Positions 1 to 7,991 are shown, counted from the stretch's first letter. The stretch is 64,000 nucleotides of DNA from Mycobacterium colombiense (GCF_001672755.1 NZ_LZKI01000034.1:62001-126000), one strand, 5' to 3'. The notes: generated by a model not told the origin, from the sequence alone. Program-made: numbers and translations.

Positions 1-1
1 G

Positions 2-886
2 GGCTACGAGGTCATCGTCAGCCGCCTGGACGACGAGGCCAACATCGCCCCGTGGCTGCGCGCGGCGCACCGGTACGGCGCCAAGGTCAAGTGGGCCGAG
101 ATCGACATCGAGACCGGAGAGCTCCCGACGTGGCAGTGGGAGGGCCTGATCGGGAAGTCGACCAGGCTGGTCGCCGTCGCCTCGGCCTCCGGGACGCTGG
201 GCACGGTCACCGACCTGCGGGCGATGACCAAGCTGGTGCACGACGTCGGTGGCCTGGTGGTCGTCGACCACTCCGCCGCGGCGCCCTACCGGCTGCTCGA
301 CGTGAAGGAAACCGACGCCGACGTGGTGGCGGTGAACGCCGCGGCGTGGGGCGGCCCCCCGATCGGGGCGATCGTGTTCCGCGACCCGGCGCTGCTCAAC
401 TCGTTCAGTTCCATCTCGCCGGACCCCAAGGCTGTCGGGCCGGCGCGCCTCGAGATCGGCGCGCACCAGTTCGGTCTGCTGGCCGGGGTGGTGGCCAGCA
501 TCGAGTACCTGGCGTCGCTCGACGAATCCGCCCGCGGCACCCGGCGCGAGCGCCTGGCGGTGTCGATGCAATCCGCCACGTCGTATCTCAACCGGATCTA
601 CGACTACCTGATGGTGTCGCTGCGCTCGCTGCCGTTGGTGATGGTGATCGGCCGCCCGGAGGTGCGGATCCCGGTGGTCAGTTTCGCGTTGAACGGCGTG
701 CCCGCCGAGCGGGTCGTGCAGCGGTTGGCGGACAACGGGATTCTGGCCGTCACCAACGAAAGTTCCCGCGCGCTCGATGTGTTGGGCGTCAACGACGTGG
801 GCGGCGCGGTCACCGTCGGGCTGGCGCACTACTCGACGACGGCCGAAGTCGACCAGTTGGTGCGCGCGCTGGCGTCCCTGGGTTAG
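2..886 (+). CDS. Class V aminotransferase / cysteine desulfurase-like protein (Rv3778c-type), 5' end missing
   Basis: The gene enters from the left edge: the frame is open from base 2 and ends at TAG 884-886, leaving 294 residues of the C-terminal part. The fold-type I PLP-enzyme pattern is visible: a small-residue stretch followed by the PLP-ring Asp in [14 protein letters not shown], then the motif [12 protein letters not shown] around bases 332-367. In cysteine desulfurases that motif carries the Schiff-base Lys (HK-x-x-GP). Here the aligned place is Ala, so ordinary PLP chemistry is doubtful. Sequence and position match M. tuberculosis Rv3778c, annotated only as a possible aminotransferase. 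It converges on the quinone oxidoreductase gene to its right. The family assignment is firm; substrate and activity are unknown. Confidence 0.85.
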   Translation, partial: GYEVIVSRLDDEANIAPWLRAAHRYGAKVKWAEIDIETGELPTWQWEGLIGKSTRLVAVASASGTLGTVTDLRAMTKLVHDVGGLVVVDHSAAAPYRLLDVKETDADVVAVNAAAWGGPPIGAIVFRDPALLNSFSSISPDPKAVGPARLEIGAHQFGLLAGVVASIEYLASLDESARGTRRERLAVSMQSATSYLNRIYDYLMVSLRSLPLVMVIGRPEVRIPVVSFALNGVPAERVVQRLADNGILAVTNESSRALDVLGVNDVGGAVTVGLAHYSTTAEVDQLVRALASLG

Positions 887-906
887 ACGCCCTTACCCCG
901 CATCAC

Positions 907-982
907 GTGTGCACGCACGGCGGTGATCCGCCGAAAACCTCGCCCAGCCTGCACACTCAATGCCCTGCACGCACGCTCGACG
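907..982. repeat. Short intergenic repeat, copy A (between convergent genes)
   Basis: This shares ordered blocks with a second copy at 6183-6261: GTGTGCA followed by CACGGCGG, then GCACACTCAA and GCC, and finally a TGCAC...CTCGACG block. The left GTGTGCA and the right GCACAC blocks are mutually inverted, so the transcript could fold. Both copies lie between convergent gene ends. The family of this repeat is not known to me. Confidence 0.6.
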
Positions 983-990
983 TCCGGGGC

Positions 991-1965
991 CTAGGCCGGC
1001 AGCGTCAGCACGACCTTGCCGTGCACCTCTCCCGCCGCCAGCTTCTGGTGGGCGGTGCCCGCCTGCTCGATGGGGATCCGCTCGCCGATGATGGGCCGAA
1101 CCCGGCCGTCGGCGATCATCGGCCACACCTTGGCCGTCACCGCCTGCACGATCTCGCTCTTGCTGTTCGGTCCGCTCACCGGGCGGCCCCGCAGCGTGGT
1201 CCCGATGACGTGGGCCCGCTTGGCGAGCAGCTTGCCGACGTTGAGCTCGCCCTTGATGCCGCCCTGCATGCCGATGATGACGAGTTGACCGTCGGTGGCC
1301 AGGGCGTCGAGGTTGCGGTCCAGATAGGAGGCGCCCATGATGTCGAAGATCACGTCGGCGCCGCCGAGCTCCTGCACCCGTGCGACGAAGTCGTCGTCGC
1401 GGTAGTTGATGGTGATCTCGGCGCCCAGTTCGCGGCAGGTCTGCAGCTTTTCCTCCGACCCGGCGGTGACCGCCACCCGGGCGCCGAACGCCCGGGCGAT
1501 CTGGATGGCGTGGGTGCCGATGCCGCTGGCCCCGCCGTGCATCAGCAGCAGCTGCCCTTCGCCCAGGTGGGCGGTCAGCACCAGGTTCGACCACACGGTG
1601 CAGGCCACTTCGGGCAGCCCGGCCGCGTCCACCAGGTCGACACCTGAGGGAATCGGCATCAGCTGGCCGGCGGGAACGGCGACGTACTCGGCGTATCCGC
1701 CCCCGGCAAGCAGCGCGCAAACCTCTTGTCCGACAGACCAATTCGTGACATCCGAGCCGGTATCCGCGACGACACCGGACACTTCCATGCCGATGATCTC
1801 GCTGGCGCCGGGCGGCGGCGGGTACTTGCCTGCGGCCTGCAGCAGGTCGGCGCGGTTCACGCCGGCTGCGGTGACCTTGACCAGAACCTCGCCCGGCCCG
1901 GCGGAGACGTCCGGCACTTCCTGCCAGGAGAGTTGCTCGGCGGATTCGGCGACGATGGCGCGCAT
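991..1965 (-). CDS. Zinc-independent NAD(P)H:quinone oxidoreductase (MDR superfamily, Rv3777-like)
   Basis: This 324-residue protein is a medium-chain reductase that probably reduces quinones or enones with NADPH in the cytosol. An N-terminal GroES-like domain carries AAGVNRADLLQAAGKYPPPPG, typical of the quinone oxidoreductase/crotonyl-CoA reductase branch. The Rossmann part has HGGASGIGTHAIQIARAFGA, and the C-terminus ends in HGKVVLTL. The Cys ligands of zinc alcohol dehydrogenases are absent. The start is taken at the ATG at 1963-1965 (MRAIVAES); a GTG three codons upstream is also possible. It is the M. tuberculosis Rv3777 equivalent and sits just left of tRNA-Ser(UGA). The true substrate is unknown. 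Confidence 0.85.
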   Translation of the reverse strand: MRAIVAESAEQLSWQEVPDVSAGPGEVLVKVTAAGVNRADLLQAAGKYPPPPGASEIIGMEVSGVVADTGSDVTNWSVGQEVCALLAGGGYAEYVAVPAGQLMPIPSGVDLVDAAGLPEVACTVWSNLVLTAHLGEGQLLLMHGGASGIGTHAIQIARAFGARVAVTAGSEEKLQTCRELGAEITINYRDDDFVARVQELGGADVIFDIMGASYLDRNLDALATDGQLVIIGMQGGIKGELNVGKLLAKRAHVIGTTLRGRPVSGPNSKSEIVQAVTAKVWPMIADGRVRPIIGERIPIEQAGTAHQKLAAGEVHGKVVLTLPA

Positions 1966-2002
1966 GGTGGCCACGCTACCGAGTCCCGCTACCCTAATCA
2001 GC

Positions 2003-2089
2003 GGTGGCGTGGCAGAGCGGCCTAATGCACTCGCCTTGAAAGCGAGAGACGGCTAAAACCGTCCGGGGGTTCAAATCCCTCCGCCACCG
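2003..2089 (+). tRNA. tRNA-Ser(UGA)
   Basis: The 87-nt cloverleaf has acceptor arm GGTGGCG paired with CGCCACC, anticodon stem CTCGC/GCGAG around loop CTTGAAA (anticodon TGA), a long variable arm (GACGG...CCGTC) as expected for Ser, and T-loop GGTTCAAATCC. CCA is not encoded. It abuts the end of the convergent baeRF gene. Confidence 0.95.
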
Positions 2090-2092
2090 CTG

Positions 2093-3214
2093 TCATCGGT
2101 CGGCGCTCTGGTGCAGCGTCGGGGCGTAGCGCAGCACCGCGCCCACGCCGTCGGCCGGGGAGATCCGCTCGTCGGTGCGCACCAGGGCGGCGCCGACCGA
2201 GATCGCCGACACGGGCAGCGCCTCGTCCGCCCGCAGCGTCTTGGCGGGCGCGGCGCCCTGCTCGGACAACACGTTCTCGTCCGGCGCGATCGTCGTCAAA
2301 CCCTCGTCCGCGACGACGGTCGCATCGCCGATGTCGCCGATGATCAGTGTCTCCACCGCGCCTTGACGCAGCGCCGAGCAGACCGCGCCGAGTCCCTCGG
2401 CCGCCAGCCCGGACTGCCGCCCGATCTCGGCGGTAAAGCGTTGCGCGGCATCGTCAATCGTGCGCAGCTGGCGCTTGACGAATTCACCCTCGATGGCGTG
2501 TTCGATCTCGCCGAAGTCGTGACCGCTGTGCCGTGCCCCGATCTCGAGTGCCACCGCGCGGTCCTGCAGGCGTTCGGGCAGCGTGGCGAGTAGATCGGAG
2601 CGCGAGCGCACCTCACCCACCACGAAGATCACCTCGATCGCCTTGTCGTCGGCCAGCTCGGCGACGCGGTCGGCGACGGCGCGCACGTTCTTGCGACCGG
2701 CCTCCTCGGTGCGCAACTGGGGGTCGCCGTAGCCGGCGGTCTCGGCACCGGCGGATTTGTGCACCGGATAGCCGCCGCCGTCGACGGTCTCGGTGCGCAG
2801 CTTCCCGCCGATGTGGGTGGTGATGTCGGCACCGCTGTGGTCGACGACCACCAGCACGTAGTCCGGGTGATCGAAGCTCTGCTCGAGAATCGGCACCAGA
2901 TAAGGTAATTCGGAGACGCGAACGACGTCGGTGGCGGCGGGCCGGGCCAGGTGCTCGTTGATCACCACGCCGTCGGCGCCGGCGATCACCGCGCGTCCGC
3001 TGCGGCCGATCGGCGGACGCAAGTTCATGACCGCGTCCTCGACCTGAGCGATCACCGTCGCGCCGGCGCGCTGTCGCTCCAGCTCCTCTTTGACCGCACG
3101 CCACTTCAGCTCGAGCTGAGCCTCTGCGTCATGGGTGTCGTGTGAGTCGTCGAAGTACACCGAAGCGAACGGCCCCGGTGCGTCCAGCAGTTTGCGGAAG
3201 CGTTGCGAGTCCAT
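2093..3214 (-). CDS. baeRF family protein (Rv2629-like archaeo-eukaryotic release-factor fold)
   Basis: This 373-residue protein closely resembles M. tuberculosis Rv2629, whose family (baeRF, Vms1/eRF1-like) is thought to act at ribosomes as a peptidyl-tRNA hydrolase-like or rescue factor. Landmarks are GPFASVYFDDSHDTHDAEAQ near the N-terminus, PVHKSAGAETAGYGD in the middle, the central-domain VIFVVGEVRSRSDLL, and the C-terminal LIIGDIGDATVV and VGAALVR segments of the pelota-like domain. The ATG at 3212-3214 is chosen because the alignable N-terminus begins there; the frame extends upstream without family similarity. Rv2629 belongs to the DosR dormancy regulon in M. tuberculosis, but I see no obvious DosR box here. 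It is the last gene of a minus-strand run beginning at echA21. Confidence 0.82.
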   Translation of the reverse strand: MDSQRFRKLLDAPGPFASVYFDDSHDTHDAEAQLELKWRAVKEELERQRAGATVIAQVEDAVMNLRPPIGRSGRAVIAGADGVVINEHLARPAATDVVRVSELPYLVPILEQSFDHPDYVLVVVDHSGADITTHIGGKLRTETVDGGGYPVHKSAGAETAGYGDPQLRTEEAGRKNVRAVADRVAELADDKAIEVIFVVGEVRSRSDLLATLPERLQDRAVALEIGARHSGHDFGEIEHAIEGEFVKRQLRTIDDAAQRFTAEIGRQSGLAAEGLGAVCSALRQGAVETLIIGDIGDATVVADEGLTTIAPDENVLSEQGAAPAKTLRADEALPVSAISVGAALVRTDERISPADGVGAVLRYAPTLHQSADR

Positions 3215-3251
3215 GCTTTGTTGGTTGCCCCACGAGCCCGGGGACAAACAC

Positions 3252-3440
3252 CTAGCTTCGATCACCCTCGCTGTCGTCGAAGAAGTGCCACTCGCCGTCG
3301 TGCTCGACTTCCATGCGCCAGCCGAGCTCGCTGTTGTCGGCCTTGTTGTCGACGAACCACGCGTGTGCGTCGTCGGCACTTTCGATGTCCTTGGTCGCGA
3401 CGACCTCGCCCTTCGGGTCAAGCACTCGATAGGTAGCCAT
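3252..3440 (-). CDS. Conserved-looking 62-residue acidic protein, function unknown
   Basis: The gene begins MATYRVLDPKGEVVATKDI and ends in WHFFDDSEGDRS. It is rich in Asp/Glu, has Trp at three places, and shows no signal peptide or membrane segment; a single small alpha/beta domain is plausible. It lies 37 nt upstream of the baeRF gene and 29 nt after lipE on the same strand, so co-transcription is likely. The start ATG at 3438-3440 gives a compact protein, while the frame continues open upstream as a shadow of lipE. I do not recognise the family. Confidence 0.7.
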   Translation of the reverse strand: MATYRVLDPKGEVVATKDIESADDAHAWFVDNKADNSELGWRMEVEHDGEWHFFDDSEGDRS

Positions 3441-3469
3441 GACTGGCAGTGTTCCCACTGCCGTCGTGA

Positions 3470-4708
3470 TCAACCGGTCGGAATTTCGGCGGTGATCGTG
3501 TCCAGCAGGGCGGTGTACCGGCGGGCTTCGGGATCCCGGCCGGGTTTGCCGCTGCTCACCACGCCGGCCGAAAGTCCGCGCGCGGGGTCGGCCCAGATCG
3601 CGATGTTCACCAGGCCCAGGTTGCCGAACGCGTGCGGCGCGTTGCGCCCGAACGGGCCCCACCGGTCGGTGCCCAGGATGTAGCCGGTACCCCAGCGGGC
3701 CGGCTGCAGGCCGACTGCGAAATCCGGTCGCAGCCTTCGGCATTGGGTCACCGCGCCGTACATGGTCTCCGGGCTGATCACCCGCACACCGTCGAGTTCG
3801 CCTCCGCGGCGCCATATCTCGGCGAACCGCGACATCTCCTGCGCGGTCGATACAGTGTTGGACGACGGAATGATGGTGGTCAAAAACGCCGGGGAGTTGG
3901 TGTACGGGATCATCTCGTGCACGGTTCCGCCGATCGCCTTGCGGAAGATCTGGGCGACCACCGGCGGCAGCGTTCGCCCGGTGGCGTGGCTGGGCGCGAC
4001 CAACGGGACGTCCTTCTTCGCGACGCCGAAGTTGGTCCAGCGGAAGCCGAGTGGGTCGAGGATCTCGGTCGCCAGGATCTCGCGAATCTCCTTGCCGGTG
4101 GCCGCGTACACGATCTCGCGGACCAGCGGACCCCACGTCAGGGCGTGGTACATGTGGACCAGCCCGGGACGGTAGAGGGGCCGCAACTCGCCCAGCTTCT
4201 GCTGCGCGTATTCGTGGTCGTCGGCGCGGGTGACGTCCGGCCGGGGGCCGGTGGGGAAGGGCAGTCCCGCGCTGTGGGTCATCACGTGCCGGATCGTGAT
4301 CCGGTGCTTGCCGTGACTGGTGAACGTGGGGATGTATTCGCACACCCGATCGTCGAGCGAGAAGACGCCGCGCTCGACGAGCATGTGCACCACGGTCGCC
4401 GCCATTCCCTTGGCCGCCGAGTACACGCAGAACGGTGTGTCCGGCGTGACGGCGATCTTCTCCGCGTCGGGCGGATCGCTCGGGGCGTTGCCCCAGCCGT
4501 GCCCGATCGCGCGGTTGAGCACGACGCGGCCGTGCCGGCGGATGCAGAGCTGGATGGCGGGATGGAAGCCGGCCCGGTACCAATGTCGGGCGGCCTGCCA
4601 GATCCGGTCGACGGCGGCGCTGTCGATTTCGGAGTGGTCTTCGGCGCCGATCGCCGTCACGGAGTCCAGGTCTGCCGGGAGGCGGATCTTGCCGTCTGGT
4701 GTCGTCAC
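3470..4708 (-). CDS. lipE: LipE: serine beta-lactamase-fold esterase/lipase
   Basis: This 412-residue protein of the class C beta-lactamase / EstB esterase family would hydrolyse ester substrates by an acyl-serine mechanism. The catalytic SxxK motif is S97-A-A-K100 (CVYSAAKGM), followed by THSAGLPF and a YHALTWG segment at the usual Tyr motif. No signal peptide is evident, so it is probably cytosolic. Length and order fit M. tuberculosis LipE (Rv3775). The ATG start at 4708 lies 25 nt after the end of echA21, suggesting one transcript with the acyl-CoA gene and a role in lipid or ester breakdown. The physiological ester is unknown. Confidence 0.88.
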   Translation of the reverse strand: MTTPDGKIRLPADLDSVTAIGAEDHSEIDSAAVDRIWQAARHWYRAGFHPAIQLCIRRHGRVVLNRAIGHGWGNAPSDPPDAEKIAVTPDTPFCVYSAAKGMAATVVHMLVERGVFSLDDRVCEYIPTFTSHGKHRITIRHVMTHSAGLPFPTGPRPDVTRADDHEYAQQKLGELRPLYRPGLVHMYHALTWGPLVREIVYAATGKEIREILATEILDPLGFRWTNFGVAKKDVPLVAPSHATGRTLPPVVAQIFRKAIGGTVHEMIPYTNSPAFLTTIIPSSNTVSTAQEMSRFAEIWRRGGELDGVRVISPETMYGAVTQCRRLRPDFAVGLQPARWGTGYILGTDRWGPFGRNAPHAFGNLGLVNIAIWADPARGLSAGVVSSGKPGRDPEARRYTALLDTITAEIPTG

Positions 4709-4733
4709 CTCAGCGAGGGTACGTGGCGCCGGA

Positions 4734-5558
4734 CTACTCCCCGGTGAACTGCGGCGGACGCTTCTCGAACGTCGCCGAGATGCCCTCGGTCAGGTCCTTG
4801 GACGGCAGGAAGGCCGCGTTCCAGGCCGCTACGTAGCGCAGGCTCTCCGAGACGGCCGCGGTGCGCTGCTGGTCGAGAACGTCCTTGACGCCGTGCACGG
4901 TCAGCGGGGGATTGGCGGCGATCTCCGCGGCGGTGGCGTGCGCCGCGGCCAGGGTGGCGTCGGCGTCGGCGTACACGTCGTTGACCAGACCGATCTTCTC
5001 GGCTCGGGCCGCGTCGATGTCCTTGCCCGTCAGCGCGAGCTCGCGCAGGTGCCCGTCGTTCAGGATCAGCGGCAGGCGGGCCAGGCTGCCGACGTCGGCG
5101 ACGATGGCGAGCTTGACCTCACGCACCGAGAACTTGGCGTCGGCGCTGGCGTAGCGGATGTCCACCGCCGAGATCAGGTCGACGCCGCCGCCGATGCACC
5201 AGCCGTGCACCGCGGCGATGGTGGGCGTGCGGCAGTCGGCGACCGCGGTGATCGCGCCCTGCATGCGCTTGACCTCGCGGTGGAACACCGCGCGCGGGCC
5301 GGCCAGCGCGTCTCCGGACAGCAGCGGGGTGAACGAGCCGCCCATCGCCGGCACGTCCAGGCCGTAGCTGAAGTTCTTGCCCGAGCCGGTCAGCACGATC
5401 GCCCGCACCTCCGGGTCGTCGTCCAGCGCCGCGAACAGCTCCGGCATCTCCGACCAGAAGGCCGGTCCCATCGCATTGCCCTTGCCCGGCCCGATCAGCG
5501 TCACCTGGGCAACGTGGTCTTTCGTCTCGACGGTGACGGATTCGTATGCTTGCGCCAT
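4734..5558 (-). CDS. echA21: EchA21: enoyl-CoA hydratase/isomerase family, dienoyl-CoA isomerase-like active site
   Basis: This 274-residue crotonase-fold protein acts on acyl-CoA in beta-oxidation. The oxyanion-hole segment is GSGKNFSYGLDVPAMGG. The active-site loop holds GGGVDL (D127) and REVKLAIVADVGSLARLP (E147, D155). Acidic residues at these three places are the arrangement of mammalian delta3,5-delta2,4-dienoyl-CoA isomerase rather than of a simple hydratase with two Glu, so I infer an isomerase acting on odd-position double bonds. It matches Rv3774 in position and length. It is the first gene of the minus-strand run echA21-lipE-small protein-baeRF and is divergent, with only 23 bp between, from the gene at 5582. 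Confidence 0.88.
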   Translation of the reverse strand: MAQAYESVTVETKDHVAQVTLIGPGKGNAMGPAFWSEMPELFAALDDDPEVRAIVLTGSGKNFSYGLDVPAMGGSFTPLLSGDALAGPRAVFHREVKRMQGAITAVADCRTPTIAAVHGWCIGGGVDLISAVDIRYASADAKFSVREVKLAIVADVGSLARLPLILNDGHLRELALTGKDIDAARAEKIGLVNDVYADADATLAAAHATAAEIAANPPLTVHGVKDVLDQQRTAAVSESLRYVAAWNAAFLPSKDLTEGISATFEKRPPQFTGE

Positions 5559-5581
5559 ATCGAGACCGTAGCGTGGCGAAT

Positions 5582-6166
5582 ATGGCTCCTGACTTGCGAC
5601 CCGGACCGCATTCCCAGCCCACCGACGAGCTGCACAGCGCCGAGGACACCCTGGGGGTGCTGCAGGGGGTCCTGCACACCATCGCCGCGGACGACCTGTC
5701 GCGGCGGACGCCGTGCACGGAGTTCGACGTGTCGGCGCTCACCGGGCATCTGCTGAACTCGATCTCGGCGCTCGGGGGCATGGTGGGCGCGGAGATTCCG
5801 GAGCGCGAGGAAGGCGATTCGGTAGAGCGCCAGGTGATCGCCGCGGCTCGACCCGCGCTGGACGCATGGCACCGCCACGGACTGGACGGGTCGGTGCCGT
5901 TCGGCAAGGGCGAGATGCCCGCGAACAGCGCGTGCGGCGTCCTGTCGATCGAATTCCTGGTCCACGCTTGGGATTACGCTGCCGCGGTGGGGCACGACAT
6001 CCACGCACCCGAGCCGCTGTCGGAATACGTGCTGGGGCTGGCGCGTCAGATCATCAGGCCGGAGTTACGCGGGCAGGCCGGGTTCGACGACCCGGTCGAG
6101 GTCCCGGCCGACGCCGGCGCGCTCGAGCAGTTGGTCGCGTTCACCGGCCGCAACCCGGCGGGGTAG
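5582..6166 (+). CDS. DinB/mycothiol-dependent maleylpyruvate isomerase-like protein (TIGR03086 type, Rv3773c-like)
   Basis: This 194-residue four-helix-bundle protein is of the TIGR03086 metal-binding group. The features fit: an N-terminal RRTPCTEFDVSALTGHLL segment, in which the His would be the first metal ligand, and the late LVHAWDYAAAVGH with two further His. DinB-like proteins bind a divalent metal and often use mycothiol. The ATG at 5582 is chosen; an in-frame ATG at 5546 would overlap echA21. It corresponds to M. tuberculosis Rv3773c. The reaction is unknown. Confidence 0.8.
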   Translation: MAPDLRPGPHSQPTDELHSAEDTLGVLQGVLHTIAADDLSRRTPCTEFDVSALTGHLLNSISALGGMVGAEIPEREEGDSVERQVIAAARPALDAWHRHGLDGSVPFGKGEMPANSACGVLSIEFLVHAWDYAAAVGHDIHAPEPLSEYVLGLARQIIRPELRGQAGFDDPVEVPADAGALEQLVAFTGRNPAG

Positions 6167-6182
6167 CCGGCTGCGCGTCGCA

Positions 6183-6261
6183 GTGTGCAGCCACGGCGGG
6201 CCCAAGCCCCGCGTGTCGCCGCCCTGGACGCACACTCAAGGCCGTCAATGCACACTCGACG
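6183..6261. repeat. Short intergenic repeat, copy B (between convergent genes)
   Basis: This copy matches the element at 907-982, with the blocks GTGTGCA, CACGGCGG, GCACACTCAA and TGCACACTCGACG in the same order. Its outer ends are inverted relative to each other (GTCGCAGTGTGCA against TGCACACTCGACG), giving a long imperfect hairpin. It also sits between two convergent gene ends. Confidence 0.6.
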
Positions 6262-6276
6262 GCGCGACGACCCGGG

Positions 6277-6741
6277 CTACTGCTCGCGCTCGAGATAGAA
6301 GTAGTAGTACTTGCCGTTATCCCGGACACCCTTGCCGTTCATGATGCCCATCACGGCGTCGTCGTCGATCTTCTTGAAGTGATCGTGCACCGGCTGGCCG
6401 TCGTAAACCATGGTGGCGGTGACCTCGCCGCGGAAGTCCTCCAGCCACAGGCTGGCCTCGCCCTTGCCCATCTCCACGTTGGAGAACTTGTTGCCGTCGG
6501 CGTCCAGGCAGACCAGCGGCTGCACGTCGCGGACGGACGTGAAGGTCTTGCCGTACCAGCCGGCCTTTTCCAGTTGGCCGTTCATCTTATGGCCGGTCTG
6601 GAACTCGCCGCCCTTCCACTCGCCGAGCATCCCGTCGATCGTCGCGGGCGTGAGTTCCGCCCAGAATTCGTCGAGCTCGGAATCCGCGATGTCGCCGCTG
6701 CGCTCTTTGAACTCGGTGAACTTCTTCCGCGCGAGGTCCAC
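6277..6741 (-). CDS. GXWXG / DUF4334 domain protein
   Basis: This 154-residue protein is soluble and of unknown function. The N-terminal half carries the family signature GXWXG (GEWKG in DGMLGEWKGGEF) and the C-terminal half carries the DUF4334-type segment VYDGQPVHDHFKKIDDDAVMG. The start is a GTG at 6739-6741, preceded by an AAGGAG ribosome site about 8 nt upstream; there is no in-frame ATG nearby. It begins 10 nt after the hisC2 stop, so the two are almost certainly co-transcribed. Nothing in the sequence explains a link to histidine or phenylalanine synthesis. Confidence 0.8.
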   Translation of the reverse strand: MDLARKKFTEFKERSGDIADSELDEFWAELTPATIDGMLGEWKGGEFQTGHKMNGQLEKAGWYGKTFTSVRDVQPLVCLDADGNKFSNVEMGKGEASLWLEDFRGEVTATMVYDGQPVHDHFKKIDDDAVMGIMNGKGVRDNGKYYYFYLEREQ

Positions 6742-6751
6742 GAGCGGCTCC

Positions 6752-7819
6752 TTACGATTCGGTGCGGGCAATCCAGTCGCAGGCGAAACGCAGCAGGGCG
6801 TCGTTCTCCTCCGGCGCACCAATGGTGACACGGATGCCTTCGTCCGCGAACGGCCGCACCACCAGGCGCGCATCGGCGGCCTGCTCGGTGAAGTCCATGG
6901 TGCGGTCGCCCAGCGGCAGCCAGACGAAGTTGGCCTGTGACGGGGGCAGCTCGAATCCGGCCTCGCGCAGGGCGTCGCTCACGCGGGTGCGCTCGATCAC
7001 CAGCGCGTCGGTGCGGGCCATCAGTTCGTCGGAGGCCTCGAGCGACGCGATGGCGGCCGCCTGCGCGACGTTCGTCACCGCGAACGGCATGACTACCTTG
7101 TCCAGCGCGGTGATCAGGTCCGGGTGGCCCACCGCGTAGCCGCAGCGCAGCCCCGCCAGCCCGTAGGCCTTCGAAAAGGTCCGCAGCACAACGACATTGC
7201 TGTGCGTCAGGGCCAGCTCCAGGCTGTTGGGCAGCATGCCGTCGCGGATGTATTCGACGTAGGCCTCGTCGATGGCGATCAGCACATGCGGCGGCACCGC
7301 CTCGACGAATCGCGTCAGTGCGTCCGGGTCGACGACTGTGGAGGTCGGATTGTTCGGGTTGCACACGAAGATCAACCGGGTGCGGTCTGTGACCGCGGCG
7401 AGCATCGCGTCGAGGTCGTGGGTGTGGTCGGTCAGCGGCACCTTGACCGTGGTCGCGCCGGACACCTGGATGATCGGCAGATAGCACTCGAAGCTGCGCC
7501 AGCCGATCATCACCTCGTCGCCGGCCGCCGCGGTGATCTGAACCAGCTGCTGGCACAAGGTGACCGAGCCGCTGCCGACCGCGATCTGCTCGGGCGCGAC
7601 GTCGGAACCCAGGTGCATGGCCAGCGCGGCCTTGAGGTCCACGCTGGCGTTGTCCGGGTAGCGGTTGACGACGGCAACCGCGCGCTCGATGGCCGCATGC
7701 ACGCTGGGCAGCGGACCGTACACGGTCTCGTTGCTGGCCAGTTTGATGGAGCCCGGGACGTTCTTACCGGGGACATACACTGGCAGTCCGGCCAGTTCGT
7801 TGCGAAGGCGAGCGGTCAC
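6752..7819 (-). CDS. hisC2: HisC2: histidinol-phosphate / aromatic amino acid aminotransferase
   Basis: This 355-residue fold-type I PLP aminotransferase transfers an amino group between glutamate and imidazole-acetol-phosphate or phenylpyruvate in the cytosol. PLP contacts are visible: SGSVTLCQQL for the phosphate, NPNNPT, IDEAYVEY (D184 region) and the Schiff-base lysine K217 in TFSKAYGLAGLRCGY. It matches M. tuberculosis HisC2 (Rv3772), the second HisC paralogue separate from the his operon and reported to act as a phenylalanine aminotransferase. It starts with GTG at 7817-7819. The DUF4334 gene follows 10 nt downstream. Confidence 0.92.
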   Translation of the reverse strand: MTARLRNELAGLPVYVPGKNVPGSIKLASNETVYGPLPSVHAAIERAVAVVNRYPDNASVDLKAALAMHLGSDVAPEQIAVGSGSVTLCQQLVQITAAAGDEVMIGWRSFECYLPIIQVSGATTVKVPLTDHTHDLDAMLAAVTDRTRLIFVCNPNNPTSTVVDPDALTRFVEAVPPHVLIAIDEAYVEYIRDGMLPNSLELALTHSNVVVLRTFSKAYGLAGLRCGYAVGHPDLITALDKVVMPFAVTNVAQAAAIASLEASDELMARTDALVIERTRVSDALREAGFELPPSQANFVWLPLGDRTMDFTEQAADARLVVRPFADEGIRVTIGAPEENDALLRFACDWIARTES

Positions 7820-7902
7820 TTCGACAGTTTATGTCTCGACTGTGTACAGTATGGCCGGTTCCGCGAGACCGGAAAGGGGTCGGTACCCTCAGAAAGTCCA
7901 AG

Positions 7903-7991
7903 GGAGGCGTGCCAGAGCGGCCGAATGGGGCTCACTGCTAATGAGTTGTCCCCCTCAAAGGGGACCGGAGGTTCAAATCCTCTCGCCTCCG
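7903..7991 (+). tRNA. tRNA-Ser(GCU)
   Basis: The 89-nt tRNA has acceptor arm GGAGGCG/CGCCTCC, anticodon arm CTCA-CTGCTAA-TGAG (anticodon GCT), a long variable arm (GTCCCC...GGGGAC) and T-loop GGTTCAAATCC. CCA is not encoded. Confidence 0.94.

Noticed and set aside
52..1647. Long open frame on the plus strand across the aminotransferase end and the quinone oxidoreductase
   Set aside because: It is rich in Arg/Gly/Ala without any family motif and lies out of frame with, or antisense to, two genes with clear motifs; high-GC shadow.
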